Source of the DNA: JBBQVZ01 sp038211015
GTDB lineage: Bacteria; Actinomycetota; UBA4738; HRBIN12
DNA length: 5,593 nucleotides
NCBI GenBank assembly: GCA_038211015.1
Contig: JBBQVZ010000174.1
Location: 1 to 5,593 of the forward strand
Reading direction: 5' to 3'
In this document: in pieces, positions 1 through 5,593 of the stretch
Layout of the letters: each line of letters starts with the position of its first letter
Position numbering within the stretch: position 1 is the first letter of the stretch
Notes under the pieces: generated by a model
The model's database searches: none
The model's input: only the letters and a program-made list of their open reading frames with translations
Told to the model about the DNA's origin: nothing
Made by a program: the position numbers and the translations under genes

Positions 1-1
1 C

Positions 2-1159
2 ATGGCCTCCGCCTACAAGACCTGGTGGAAGCAGGAGAACCCCGAAGGCGACGACGACTTCGTCGGGGTCCGCGCGTACATCGATCCCGAGACCGGCGAT
101 CTTCGCGTCTGGCTCCAGCAGCTCGAGGAGGTCGAGGTCGAACACGAGGGCGATCTCGCCGAAGGCGAGACGCCGGCGCTCGAGATGAAGGTGATCTCCG
201 AGGCGGAGGTCGAGGTCACCGACGAGTTCAAGGGCCGCATCGGCGCGCAGACCGCCAAGCAGGTGATCTTCCAGAAGCTCCGCGACGCGGAGCGCGAGAT
301 GACCTACGAGGAGTTCGCCGGCCGAGAGGGCGACGTCGTCACGGGGATCGTCCAACAGCAGGAACGCCGCTACACGCTCCTGGACCTGGGCAAGGTCGAG
401 GCGCTCCTGCCGCAGGCCGAGCAGGTGCCATCCGAGCCGTACCGCCACGGGGAGCGCCTGAAGGCGTACATCACCGAGGTCCGCAAGGGCACGAAGGGAC
501 CGCAGATCGTCGTGTCGCGCTCGCACCCCGGGTTGCTGAAGGCGCTGTTCGCATTGGAGGTGCCGGAGATCGAGGAGGGCATCGTCGAGATCAAGGCGGT
601 CGCTCGCGAGCCGGGTCACCGCTCGAAGATCGCCGTGTCCTCGAACGAGCCCGGCGTGGATCCGGTGGGCGCCTGCGTGGGACCGAAGGGCTCTCGCGTC
701 CGCATGGTCGTGAACGAGCTCCGCGGCGAGAAGATCGATGTCGTGCCGTGGAGCGCGAACCCGGCCGAGCTGGTCGCGAACGCCCTCCAGCCCGCGAAGG
801 TGAAAGAGGTCCGCATCGACGACGCGACGAGCACGGCGTTGGTCATCGTGCCGGACTATCAACTGTCCCTCGCGATCGGCAAGGAGGGGCAGAACGCCCG
901 CCTGGCCGCGCGGTTGACCGGTTGGCGGATCGACATCAAGTCTGAGGCCCAGGTCGCGGACGAGTCGCGTCCGCCGGTTGCGGCGCCCGTCGCGACTGAC
1001 GTCGTCATCGCCGAACCGGTCGCGGTGGAACCGGTCGCGGTGGAACCGAGCGCTGAGGAACCGCCTGCTGAGGCCGTTCAGGCAGAGCCTGTACCCGCGG
1101 CCGCCGCGGAGCCGGTTGCCGACACACCTTCGACGGCCGAGGCGCCTGCGGAAGCTTGA
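2..1159 (+). CDS. nusA: Transcription termination/antitermination factor NusA, 5'-truncated
   Basis: NusA binds RNA polymerase and nascent RNA, and modulates pausing, intrinsic termination and rRNA antitermination in the cytoplasm. The visible 385 residues hold the later part of the N-terminal polymerase-binding domain (about 1-105, including DPETGDLRVW and GRIGAQTAKQVI), an S1 domain (about 109-173), KH1 with its GPKG loop (227-230), and KH2 with GKEG (293-296) followed by QNARLAARLTGW. From about 318 to 385 there is an Ala/Pro/Glu/Val-rich acidic tail. The ATG at position 2 is probably not the true start: the reading begins inside the first helical part of the domain (ASAYKTWW resembles the usual LxSAYK segment), so roughly 25-35 N-terminal residues lie upstream of the window. 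ylxR follows 3 nt after the stop, the usual order. The acidic tail is low-complexity and poorly conserved in the family. Identification is very secure; only the start is missing. Confidence 0.97.
   Translation: MASAYKTWWKQENPEGDDDFVGVRAYIDPETGDLRVWLQQLEEVEVEHEGDLAEGETPALEMKVISEAEVEVTDEFKGRIGAQTAKQVIFQKLRDAEREMTYEEFAGREGDVVTGIVQQQERRYTLLDLGKVEALLPQAEQVPSEPYRHGERLKAYITEVRKGTKGPQIVVSRSHPGLLKALFALEVPEIEEGIVEIKAVAREPGHRSKIAVSSNEPGVDPVGACVGPKGSRVRMVVNELRGEKIDVVPWSANPAELVANALQPAKVKEVRIDDATSTALVIVPDYQLSLAIGKEGQNARLAARLTGWRIDIKSEAQVADESRPPVAAPVATDVVIAEPVAVEPVAVEPSAEEPPAEAVQAEPVPAAAAEPVADTPSTAEAPAEA
1013..1048 (+). repeat. 15-nt in-frame tandem repeat in the nusA tail
   Basis: The unit GAACCGGTCGCGGTG occurs twice without mismatch (1013-1027 and 1028-1042) and is followed by the first 6 bases of a third unit. 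Being a multiple of three, it keeps the frame and encodes EPVAV EPVAV EP in the low-complexity C-terminal tail of NusA. It probably arose by slippage, and the copy number may vary between relatives. Confidence 0.9.
1150..1154 (+). promoter_or_regulatory. Ribosome binding site of ylxR
   Basis: GGAAG lies 8 nt before the ylxR ATG, inside the last codons of nusA. This is good Shine-Dalgarno spacing and supports the start at 1163, just after the nusA stop. Confidence 0.55.
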
Positions 1160-1162
1160 CGG

Positions 1163-1432
1163 ATGGCGTCGCCCGAGCGGACGTGCGTCGGGTGCCGGGC
1201 CAAGGCCTCGAAGCGCGACCTCGTCCGGGTGGTGCGGGTTCGCGAAGGGGAGGCCGTGTTCGATCCCTCGGGGTCGGCTCCGGGACGCGGGGCATACGTG
1301 CATCCCGACATCGGATGCTTCGAAGCCGCGATGGTAAGCAGGGCGTTCGATCGAGCGCTCCGGACGGGCCTGACGGCGGACGCAGCCGCTAGGCTAAGGA
1401 CCGGATCGGAACGACTGATGGGAGCGGTGTGA
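1163..1432 (+). CDS. ylxR: YlxR family (DUF448) RNA-binding protein
   Basis: This is a small basic protein of 89 residues, the usual size for the family, encoded between nusA and infB as in most bacteria. The family signatures are present: RTCVGCR at residues 6-12 (Cys8 and Cys11) and GRGAYVH at 41-47, followed by another cysteine at 52 in a DIGCF segment. Family knowledge: YlxR proteins bind nucleic acid. In Firmicutes a member has been described as a modulator of RNase P (RnpM), and a role in gene regulation has been proposed in other bacteria. Whether either applies here is inference. The ATG is chosen because GGAAG lies 8 nt upstream and it follows the nusA stop by 3 nt. The stop codon overlaps the infB GTG start (GTGA), which suggests translational coupling. 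Confidence 0.93.
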   Translation: MASPERTCVGCRAKASKRDLVRVVRVREGEAVFDPSGSAPGRGAYVHPDIGCFEAAMVSRAFDRALRTGLTADAAARLRTGSERLMGAV

Positions 1433-3615
1433 GGATCCACGAGCTGGCGAAGGAACTGGGGGTCACGAGCAAGGATCTCGTGGCCACCCTCGAACAGATG
1501 GGGGCGGCCGGGCGGTCGGCCTCATCGAGCGTGCCCGAGGATCTGATCCCGAGGCTCCGCGCCAGCGGGGGGAAAGCCACCGCCGCTACGCCCAAGCGCC
1601 GCGAGGTGCTCGAGCCGCCGCCCGCACCCCGCAAGCCCAAGAAGAAGGCACCGGCGAAGCCCGCGATCAAGGCCGTCCCGGACGCGCCCGTGGACCCCGC
1701 CGAGGCCGGCGCTCTGCCGGACGCCGCCCCGGGTGGAGCGGCTGGAGCCGCGGCCGCGGCTTCGAGCGACGGGGGGGCAGGTTCCGGCTCCGCTCCGGCC
1801 GCGGCCATCCCGCCGACGGCCGCGTCGGCTAGAACCGCGACGCTCGCGCCGGTGAAGCCCGCGCTGCCGATCATGCAGTTCGTTCGGGGCGCAACCCCGC
1901 AGACGATCGCCGAGAAGCTCGGCAAGTCGCCGGCCGACATCGTGAAGACCCTGTTCTTGGCGGGTGAGATGGTGACCGCCACTACATCCCTGTCGGACGA
2001 AGCCATCGGGCTGATCGCGGCCGACGTGGGCCATCACGCGGAGATCATCGGTGTGGAGGAAGAGCTCGACGCCGAGCCCGAGGAGGAGGTGGACGAGGCC
2101 GCGCTCGTCCCTCGTCCACCGGTCGTGACCGTCATGGGCCACGTCGACCACGGGAAGACGAAGCTCCTGGACGCGGTCCGCGAGACGGATGTCGTCGCCG
2201 GCGAGTTCGGCGGGATCACGCAGCACATCGGCGCGTACCAGGCGCACCTGGGCGAGCGCGTGATCACGTTCATCGACACGCCGGGGCACGAGGCGTTCAC
2301 GGCCATGCGTGCCCGCGGCGCGAAGATCACGGACATCGTCGTCCTGGTCGTGGCGGCCGACGACGGCGTGATGCCGCAAACGGTCGAGGCTCTCGACCAT
2401 GCGAAGGCTGCAGGAGTGCCGATCATCGTCGCCGTGAACAAGGTGGACAAGGAGGAAGCCGACCCGGTCCGCGTGCGGACGCAGATGGTCGAGCTGGGCA
2501 TCGTTCCCTCGGAGTACGGCGGCACCCATGAGTTCGTCGACGTTTCAGCGAAGACGAAGGTCGGCCTGGACACGCTGCTCGAGACGATCCTGCTCGTCGC
2601 GGACCTCGAGGAGCTGAAGGGCGATCCGACGGGGCACGCGCGAGGGGCGGTGATCGAGGCGCACCTCGACAAGGGCCGCGGGCCGATCGCCACCGTGCTC
2701 GTGCAGAAGGGCACCCTCTCCGCGGGCGACGCGCTGATCTGCGGGACGGCGTTCGCGAAGATCAGAGCCATGCAGGACGAGAACGGCTTGTCGCTGATCC
2801 ACGCCGGCCTCTCCAAGCCGGTCCAGATCCTCGGATGGAGCCACGTGCCGAGCGCCGGCGACGACTTCCGGGAGGTCGACGACGAGCGCGAAGCCCGTCA
2901 TATCGCTTCGGAGCGCGAGGCGAAGATGCGCGCCGCTGAGTTGGTGATCTCGCGGCCGCCGACGCTGTCGGACCTGATGCGTCAGGCCGAGCGGGCGGAG
3001 GTGCCGGAGCTGAACCTGATCGTGAAGGCCGACGTCCAGGGTTCGCTGGGTGCCCTCTCCGACGCGCTGCTCAAGCTGCCGCAGGAGGAGGTTCGCGTGA
3101 ACATCGTTCGCGCGGCGGCCGGCGGCATCACCGAGGACGACATCTCGCTGGCGTTGGCGTCGAACTGCATCGTCATCGGGTTCAACGTCCGTCCGGACAA
3201 GCAGGCTCGGGAGCTCGCCGAGAGGGAAGGCGTCGATGTCCGCTTGTACCGCGTGATCTACGATGCCATCGACGACATCAAGGCCGCGCTTTCCGGCATG
3301 TTGAAGCCGGAGCAGTTGGAGAAGCACCTGGGCACCGCCGAGGTGCGGGCGACGTTCCGCGTGCCGAAGCTCGGCGTGATCGCCGGTTCGTACGTGACGC
3401 AGGGGACCATCACGCGCGACGGCCGGGCCCGCCTGGTCCGAGACAGCGTGGTCGTGTACGACGGCAAGGTCGCGTCGCTCCGGCGGTTCAAGGACGACGT
3501 CCGCGAGGTGGCCGCCGGCTACGAATGCGGCATCGGCATCGAGAACTTCCAGGACATCAAAGAGGGCGACCTCATCGAGGCCTATGAGGTCCGCGAGGTG
3601 GCGCGCACCATCTGA
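1429..3615 (+). CDS. infB: Translation initiation factor IF-2
   Basis: IF2 is the GTPase that delivers fMet-tRNA to the 30S P site and promotes subunit joining. The 728-residue protein begins with an IF2_N domain (1-45, MRIHELAKELGV). An Ala/Pro/Gly/Lys-rich linker follows (about 46-145), then a second IF2_N domain (about 148-200). The G domain carries G1 GHVDHGKT (237-244), G2 GGITQHIG (261-268), G3 DTPGHEAF (283-290), G4 NKVD (337-340) and G5 SAK (373-375). Domain II and the C1 domain follow (AEVPELNLIVKADVQGS near 523-539). The C2 domain, which binds initiator tRNA, holds GYECGIGIENFQDIKEGD (697-714). All catalytic motifs are intact. The start is GTG, overlapping ylxR by 4 nt, with GGGAG 4 nt upstream. 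The protein is shorter than many actinobacterial IF2s (often 900 or more residues) because of its modest linker. Confidence 0.98.
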   Translation: MRIHELAKELGVTSKDLVATLEQMGAAGRSASSSVPEDLIPRLRASGGKATAATPKRREVLEPPPAPRKPKKKAPAKPAIKAVPDAPVDPAEAGALPDAAPGGAAGAAAAASSDGGAGSGSAPAAAIPPTAASARTATLAPVKPALPIMQFVRGATPQTIAEKLGKSPADIVKTLFLAGEMVTATTSLSDEAIGLIAADVGHHAEIIGVEEELDAEPEEEVDEAALVPRPPVVTVMGHVDHGKTKLLDAVRETDVVAGEFGGITQHIGAYQAHLGERVITFIDTPGHEAFTAMRARGAKITDIVVLVVAADDGVMPQTVEALDHAKAAGVPIIVAVNKVDKEEADPVRVRTQMVELGIVPSEYGGTHEFVDVSAKTKVGLDTLLETILLVADLEELKGDPTGHARGAVIEAHLDKGRGPIATVLVQKGTLSAGDALICGTAFAKIRAMQDENGLSLIHAGLSKPVQILGWSHVPSAGDDFREVDDEREARHIASEREAKMRAAELVISRPPTLSDLMRQAERAEVPELNLIVKADVQGSLGALSDALLKLPQEEVRVNIVRAAAGGITEDDISLALASNCIVIGFNVRPDKQARELAEREGVDVRLYRVIYDAIDDIKAALSGMLKPEQLEKHLGTAEVRATFRVPKLGVIAGSYVTQGTITRDGRARLVRDSVVVYDGKVASLRRFKDDVREVAAGYECGIGIENFQDIKEGDLIEAYEVREVARTI

Positions 3616-3619
3616 GCCC

Positions 3620-3913
3620 ATGCTTGTGGCGCTGCAACGGTTCGACCTGCGGATCCCCGGTTGCGGCTCGCTCAAGCAGAAGCGTCAGGTCCTGAAGTCC
3701 CTGACGGCGGCGATCCGATCGAAGTTCAACGTGAGCGTCGCCGAGGTCGACCACCAGGACCTGTGGCAGCGCACGACGCTCGCCGTGGCCGCCACTGGAG
3801 CCGAGGGATATCACGTCCGCAAGGTGATGCAGCAGGTGGAGCGGTTCGTCGAGGCGTGGGGCGGCGTGGAAGTCATCGAGGCCGACCTCACGTTGCACCA
3901 TCCGGACGACTGA
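3620..3913 (+). CDS. ylxP: DUF503 (YlxP-like) family protein
   Basis: This is a 97-residue protein matching the DUF503 family. The N-terminus MLVALQRFDLRIPGCGSLKQ and the following KRQVLKSL carry the family's SLKxKRxxLK signature. The middle SKFNVSVAEVDHQDLWQR and the C-terminal VEVIEADLTLHH also fit. The family is known structurally as a small ferredoxin-like alpha/beta fold, often encoded between infB and rbfA. Its function is not firmly established; the context suggests ribosome assembly or translation, which is inference only. The frame is open back to an ATG at 3584, but that would add 12 residues overlapping infB and not found in the family, so the ATG at 3620, 4 nt after the infB stop, is preferred. 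No clear Shine-Dalgarno precedes it, so coupling to infB translation is likely. The symbol follows the Bacillus naming. Confidence 0.9.
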   Translation: MLVALQRFDLRIPGCGSLKQKRQVLKSLTAAIRSKFNVSVAEVDHQDLWQRTTLAVAATGAEGYHVRKVMQQVERFVEAWGGVEVIEADLTLHHPDD

Positions 3914-3914
3914 C

Positions 3915-3942
3915 GTGACAGTGGCACCCTCGCCGGTACGCT
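3915..3942 (+). promoter_or_regulatory. Possible internal promoter giving a leaderless rbfA transcript
   Basis: The largest intergenic gap in the cluster (35 nt) holds GTGACA at 3915-3920 and TACGCT at 3937-3942, 16 nt apart. These match a housekeeping -35 (TTGACA) and an actinobacterial -10 (TAnnnT). The -10 ends 6 nt before the A of the rbfA ATG, so transcription could start on that A. No Shine-Dalgarno sequence precedes rbfA, as expected for a leaderless message. Prediction from sequence only. Confidence 0.45.
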
Positions 3943-3948
3943 GGGGTC

Positions 3949-4326
3949 ATGCCGCAGGGACCGAGGATCGAACGGGTATCGGAGGAGTTCCGCGAGATCT
4001 TGGCGGAGGAGATCCCCAAGCTGAAGGATCCACGCATCGGGTTCGTGACCGTCACGGGGGTGAAGGTGACGGCCGACCTTCGGCGCGCGTGGGTCTACTA
4101 CACGGCGTTCGGCGACGACAAGGAGCGCGCGTCCACGCGGGCGGGTCTTCGCTCGGCCGTTCCCCGGTTGCGCGGCGTGATCGGCAAGCAGGTTCGGATG
4201 AAGTTCCTCCCGGAGCTCGCGTTCGAGGAGGACGCCACGCTGGAGCAGGCGGCGACGATCGACCGGCTGATCGCGCGGCTGAACGCCGGGAACGGCGAGG
4301 ATGCGGAGGAGCGGTCGGATGGATGA
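3949..4326 (+). CDS. rbfA: 30S ribosome-binding factor RbfA
   Basis: RbfA is a KH-fold assembly factor that binds the 30S subunit and helps mature the 5' end region of 16S rRNA. The protein has 125 residues, a normal length. It starts with RIERVSEEFREILAEEI and continues with the family core KDPRIGFVTVTGVKVTADLR (about 26-45) and AWVYYT. The second half holds the LRGVIGKQVRMKFLPELAFE segment (about 77-96), equivalent to the family's RxxPxLxF motif. A short charged tail follows. The ATG is the only plausible start. It has no Shine-Dalgarno but sits just after a possible promoter, consistent with leaderless expression. The 3' end overlaps the next gene by 8 nt. Confidence 0.96.
   Translation: MPQGPRIERVSEEFREILAEEIPKLKDPRIGFVTVTGVKVTADLRRAWVYYTAFGDDKERASTRAGLRSAVPRLRGVIGKQVRMKFLPELAFEEDATLEQAATIDRLIARLNAGNGEDAEERSDG
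4305..4309 (+). promoter_or_regulatory. Ribosome binding site fixing the DHH gene start
   Basis: GGAGG lies inside the end of rbfA, 9 nt before the ATG at 4319. It favours that start over the in-frame ATGs at 4301 (upstream of the site) and 4328 (18 nt away). Confidence 0.6.
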
Positions 4327-5296
4327 GATGACACGTGCGGCCGAGGTACTCGGCTCGGCCACCGACGTCGCCCTCGCCTGCCATGTGAACCCGGACGCGG
4401 ATGCGCTCGGCTCGATGCTCGGGCTCGCGGCGTTCCTGCGTCAGCGCGGAACCTCGACCGTGTGCTCGTTCCCGAACGAACCGCTGGTGTTGCCACGGTG
4501 GGCGGCGCTCCTGCCCGGGTCCGACGATCTGGTCGAGGTGAGCGACTACCCCGAGGCACCACCCGTCATGGTCACGTGCGACTGCGCGGCTTTCGACCGG
4601 CTCGGGCCGCTCGGGCAGCCGGCGTCGAAGGCCGGAGAGCTCATCTGGATCGATCACCATCGTTCGAACGACGGGCTGGGCACGATCCCGTTGATCGACC
4701 CCGCGGCCTCGTCCACGTGCGAGATGGTCTATCGATTGATCGTCGCGATGGGCGGTCCGATGCCGGACGAGACCGCCGCCTGCCTGTACGCCGGGCTCGT
4801 GACCGACACGGGTCGTTTTCAATACGAGGCGACCACGCCGGAGACGCTCCGTGTCGCCGCCACGCTCCGCGAGCACCCCTTCGACCACGCCAGGCTGGTG
4901 CAGGCGCTCTACGAGGACAACGGCGCCGGCTTCCTGCGTATCTCGGCCGTCGCGCTGGCGAGGACGAGCTTCGTGCCCGAGGCGAACCTGGTGTGGACGT
5001 ATCTGACGCAGGCCGACCTGTCCGAGGCGGGGGCGGGGGCGGATGAGACCGACGAGTTGATCGATCTGATCCGCACCGTCCGCGACGTGGACGTCGCGGC
5101 CGTGCTCAAGCAGCAGCGGGACGGGCGGTTCAAGGTCAGCACGCGCTCCCGCGGGTCCCACGACCTCGCAACTGTCGCCGCCGCCGTCGGCGGCGGCGGC
5201 CACCGGCTCGCGGCCGGATACACCTCGGAACACGGTCCGGCGGCCACGATCGCGCGGCTGGTCGCCGCGTTGCGGGATCCCGCTCCCGTTCCGTGA
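4319..5296 (+). CDS. nrnA: DHH/DHHA1 phosphoesterase, NrnA-like (nano-RNase / pAp phosphatase)
   Basis: This 325-residue protein is of the DHH superfamily, manganese-dependent phosphoesterases. NrnA members degrade 2-5-nt RNAs and dephosphorylate pAp; related proteins instead cleave cyclic or linear dinucleotides. Metal-binding motifs are intact: HVNPDADALGS (22-32, with H22, D26, D28), D88 in TCDCA, DHH at 112-114 in IDHHRSND, and D163 in TDTGRF. The C-terminal DHHA1 domain carries the substrate-binding GGGGH at 291-295 followed by RLAAGY. Length is typical for the family, and no signal peptide or membrane segment is seen. Position between rbfA and truB is common in actinobacteria and several other phyla. 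The start at 4319 is chosen for GGAGG 9 nt upstream; it overlaps the rbfA stop by 8 nt. The family is certain. The exact substrate (nanoRNA, pAp or a c-di-AMP breakdown product) cannot be told from sequence alone. Confidence 0.92.
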   Translation: MDEMTRAAEVLGSATDVALACHVNPDADALGSMLGLAAFLRQRGTSTVCSFPNEPLVLPRWAALLPGSDDLVEVSDYPEAPPVMVTCDCAAFDRLGPLGQPASKAGELIWIDHHRSNDGLGTIPLIDPAASSTCEMVYRLIVAMGGPMPDETAACLYAGLVTDTGRFQYEATTPETLRVAATLREHPFDHARLVQALYEDNGAGFLRISAVALARTSFVPEANLVWTYLTQADLSEAGAGADETDELIDLIRTVRDVDVAAVLKQQRDGRFKVSTRSRGSHDLATVAAAVGGGGHRLAAGYTSEHGPAATIARLVAALRDPAPVP

Positions 5297-5459
5297 GCGT
5301 GGGCGACCCCGAGGGGCTGCTCCTCGTCGACAAGCCGGGTGGGATGACGTGGCCCGGCGGCCTCGACGTCGGGCGCCCGCGGCGCGGCCCCCCCCAGGTG
5401 GGGCCCGCCCGGCCGCGCGACCCCCAAGCGCCCGGGGTGGGCGGGCGGGGGGGGGGCCG
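5293..5459 (+). CDS. truB: tRNA pseudouridine(55) synthase TruB, N-terminal fragment, corrupted after about 5350
   Basis: TruB isomerises U55 in the T-loop of tRNAs. The GTG start overlaps the stop of the preceding gene (GTGA), and residues 8-19 read GLLLVDKPGGMT, the family's N-terminal motif. Beyond codon 19 the frame stays open but becomes nearly all G and C. It still matches TruB position by position without gaps: QVGPARPRDPQAPGV lines up with the expected xVGHAGTLDPxATGV, and the catalytic aspartate is retained at residue 43 (5419-5421). Many other conserved residues (H, T, L, V) are replaced by P, R or G. The same frame remains open to the window end, but from about 5459 it reads antisense to an inverted truB copy, so it is not treated as coding. 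Identity is secure from the first 19 codons and synteny; the rest is probably bad sequence. Confidence 0.85.
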
Positions 5460-5593
5460 GGCCCCCGCCCTGGCCGACCAACCGGGCCGCGTGGGGGCGG
5501 AGCGTCCGGGGGGGGCCCACGTGGGGTGGGCCGCCCCGCCGTCCAAGGCTGTCCCCCCCGTGGGGCGACGTCATCCCACCCGGCTTGTCGACG
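5325..5593. repeat. Terminal inverted structure: perfect 26-bp arms with degraded symmetric interior
   Basis: Bases 5325-5350 are the exact reverse complement of 5568-5593, the last bases of the window. The 217 bases between are about 88% GC (25 A or T counted), with runs of 8 C (5388-5395), 10 G (5447-5456), 8 G (5508-5515) and 7 C (5553-5559). Folding around 5459 pairs the interior without gaps at roughly 72% identity by hand count over 117 positions from the inner ATG of each arm. Both arms encode the truB start, so this is a foldback of one gene end, most likely artefactual. Confidence 0.93.
5459..5593 (-). pseudogene. Inverted, degraded second copy of the truB N-terminus
   Basis: On the minus strand, reading inward from the window end, the frame gives VDKPGGMTSPHGGDS and later HVGPPRTLRPHAARLVGQGGG. 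This aligns in register with TruB (VDKPxGMTSHDVV, then xVGHAGTLDPxATGLLVxGVG). It keeps S and T residues that the plus-strand copy has lost, while the catalytic D is read as R. It has no start region, ends at the window edge, and meets the plus-strand copy at the centre near 5459. It is listed as a duplicated fragment rather than a gene, and is probably not present in the genome in this form. Confidence 0.7.

Noticed and set aside
25..945. Plus-strand frame of 306 codons inside nusA
   Set aside because: Its translation is almost all Arg, Gly, Ala and Asp repeats, typical of an out-of-frame reading; nusA in the other frame has clear S1 and KH domains.
1370..1395. Possible promoter before infB (CTGACG and TAGGCT)
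   Set aside because: The spacer is only 14 nt, the match is weak, and it lies inside ylxR; the GTGA overlap explains infB expression without it.
3584..3619. Upstream ATG extension of the DUF503 gene
   Set aside because: The extra 12 residues overlap infB and do not resemble the family, whose N-terminus matches from the ATG at 3620.
2545..3675. Minus-strand open frame (376 codons) opposite infB
   Set aside because: It is antisense to the conserved IF2 C-terminal domains; stop-free antisense frames are expected at this GC content.
5176..5198. Perfect GC palindrome with 11-base arms around 5187, possible terminator hairpin
   Set aside because: It lies inside the DHHA1 coding region and is explained by Ala codons followed by the conserved VGGGG motif. 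There is no loop of useful size and no T-run.
4052..5233. Long minus-strand open frame (393 codons) opposite rbfA and the DHH gene
   Set aside because: It is antisense to two well-supported genes. Its composition (Arg, Gly, Pro, Asp-rich) is what the complement of GC-rich codons gives, and it shows no recognisable motif.
4909..5574. Minus-strand open frame beginning MTSPHGG
   Set aside because: Its first ~39 codons are the inverted truB fragment and the rest is antisense to the DHH gene. It is a product of the terminal foldback, not a gene.
5325..5593. Inverted repeat as transposon ends, attachment site or telomere hairpin
   Set aside because: The arms are part of the truB coding sequence, there is no transposase or target duplication, and the interior is a degraded copy of truB on both strands.

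Overview
This window is a slice of the conserved bacterial transcription-termination and translation-initiation cluster, all on the plus strand: nusA (5' end missing), ylxR, infB, a DUF503/ylxP gene, rbfA, a DHH-family phosphoesterase of the NrnA type, and the start of truB. The DNA is GC-rich, and third codon positions are mostly G or C. The gene order, the alanine/proline/glutamate-rich tails and linkers, the GTG starts on infB and truB, and a possible leaderless promoter in front of rbfA all suggest an actinobacterium (Actinomycetota), possibly a deep-branching one. That placement is inferred from style and synteny; no marker gene was compared.

Layout: nusA (to 1159) is followed after 3 nt by ylxR (1163-1432). 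ylxR overlaps infB by 4 nt (GTGA, infB 1429-3615). After 4 nt comes DUF503 (3620-3913), then a 35-nt gap that may hold an internal promoter, then rbfA (3949-4326). rbfA overlaps the DHH gene by 8 nt (4319-5296), which in turn overlaps truB by 4 nt (GTGA at 5293). There is no gene-free stretch over 300 bases, and I see no terminator, tRNA, mobile element or CRISPR array.

The genes serve connected steps of gene expression. NusA modulates RNA polymerase pausing, termination and antitermination. IF2 places initiator tRNA on the ribosome. RbfA matures the 30S subunit. TruB makes pseudouridine 55 in tRNA. The DHH enzyme probably degrades very short RNAs and/or pAp. YlxR is linked to RNA metabolism, and DUF503 has no firmly established role.

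The one real anomaly is the last ~270 bases. A perfect 26-bp inverted repeat (5325-5350 and 5568-5593) ends exactly at the window edge. The 217 bases between the arms are about 88% GC and full of G and C homopolymers. Read inward from either arm, on opposite strands, the sequence looks like a corrupted but in-register truB N-terminus, and the two copies collide at the centre of symmetry near 5459. The best reading is a foldback or assembly/read-tail artefact at a contig end, not a new biological element. I found no convincing undescribed system in this window.
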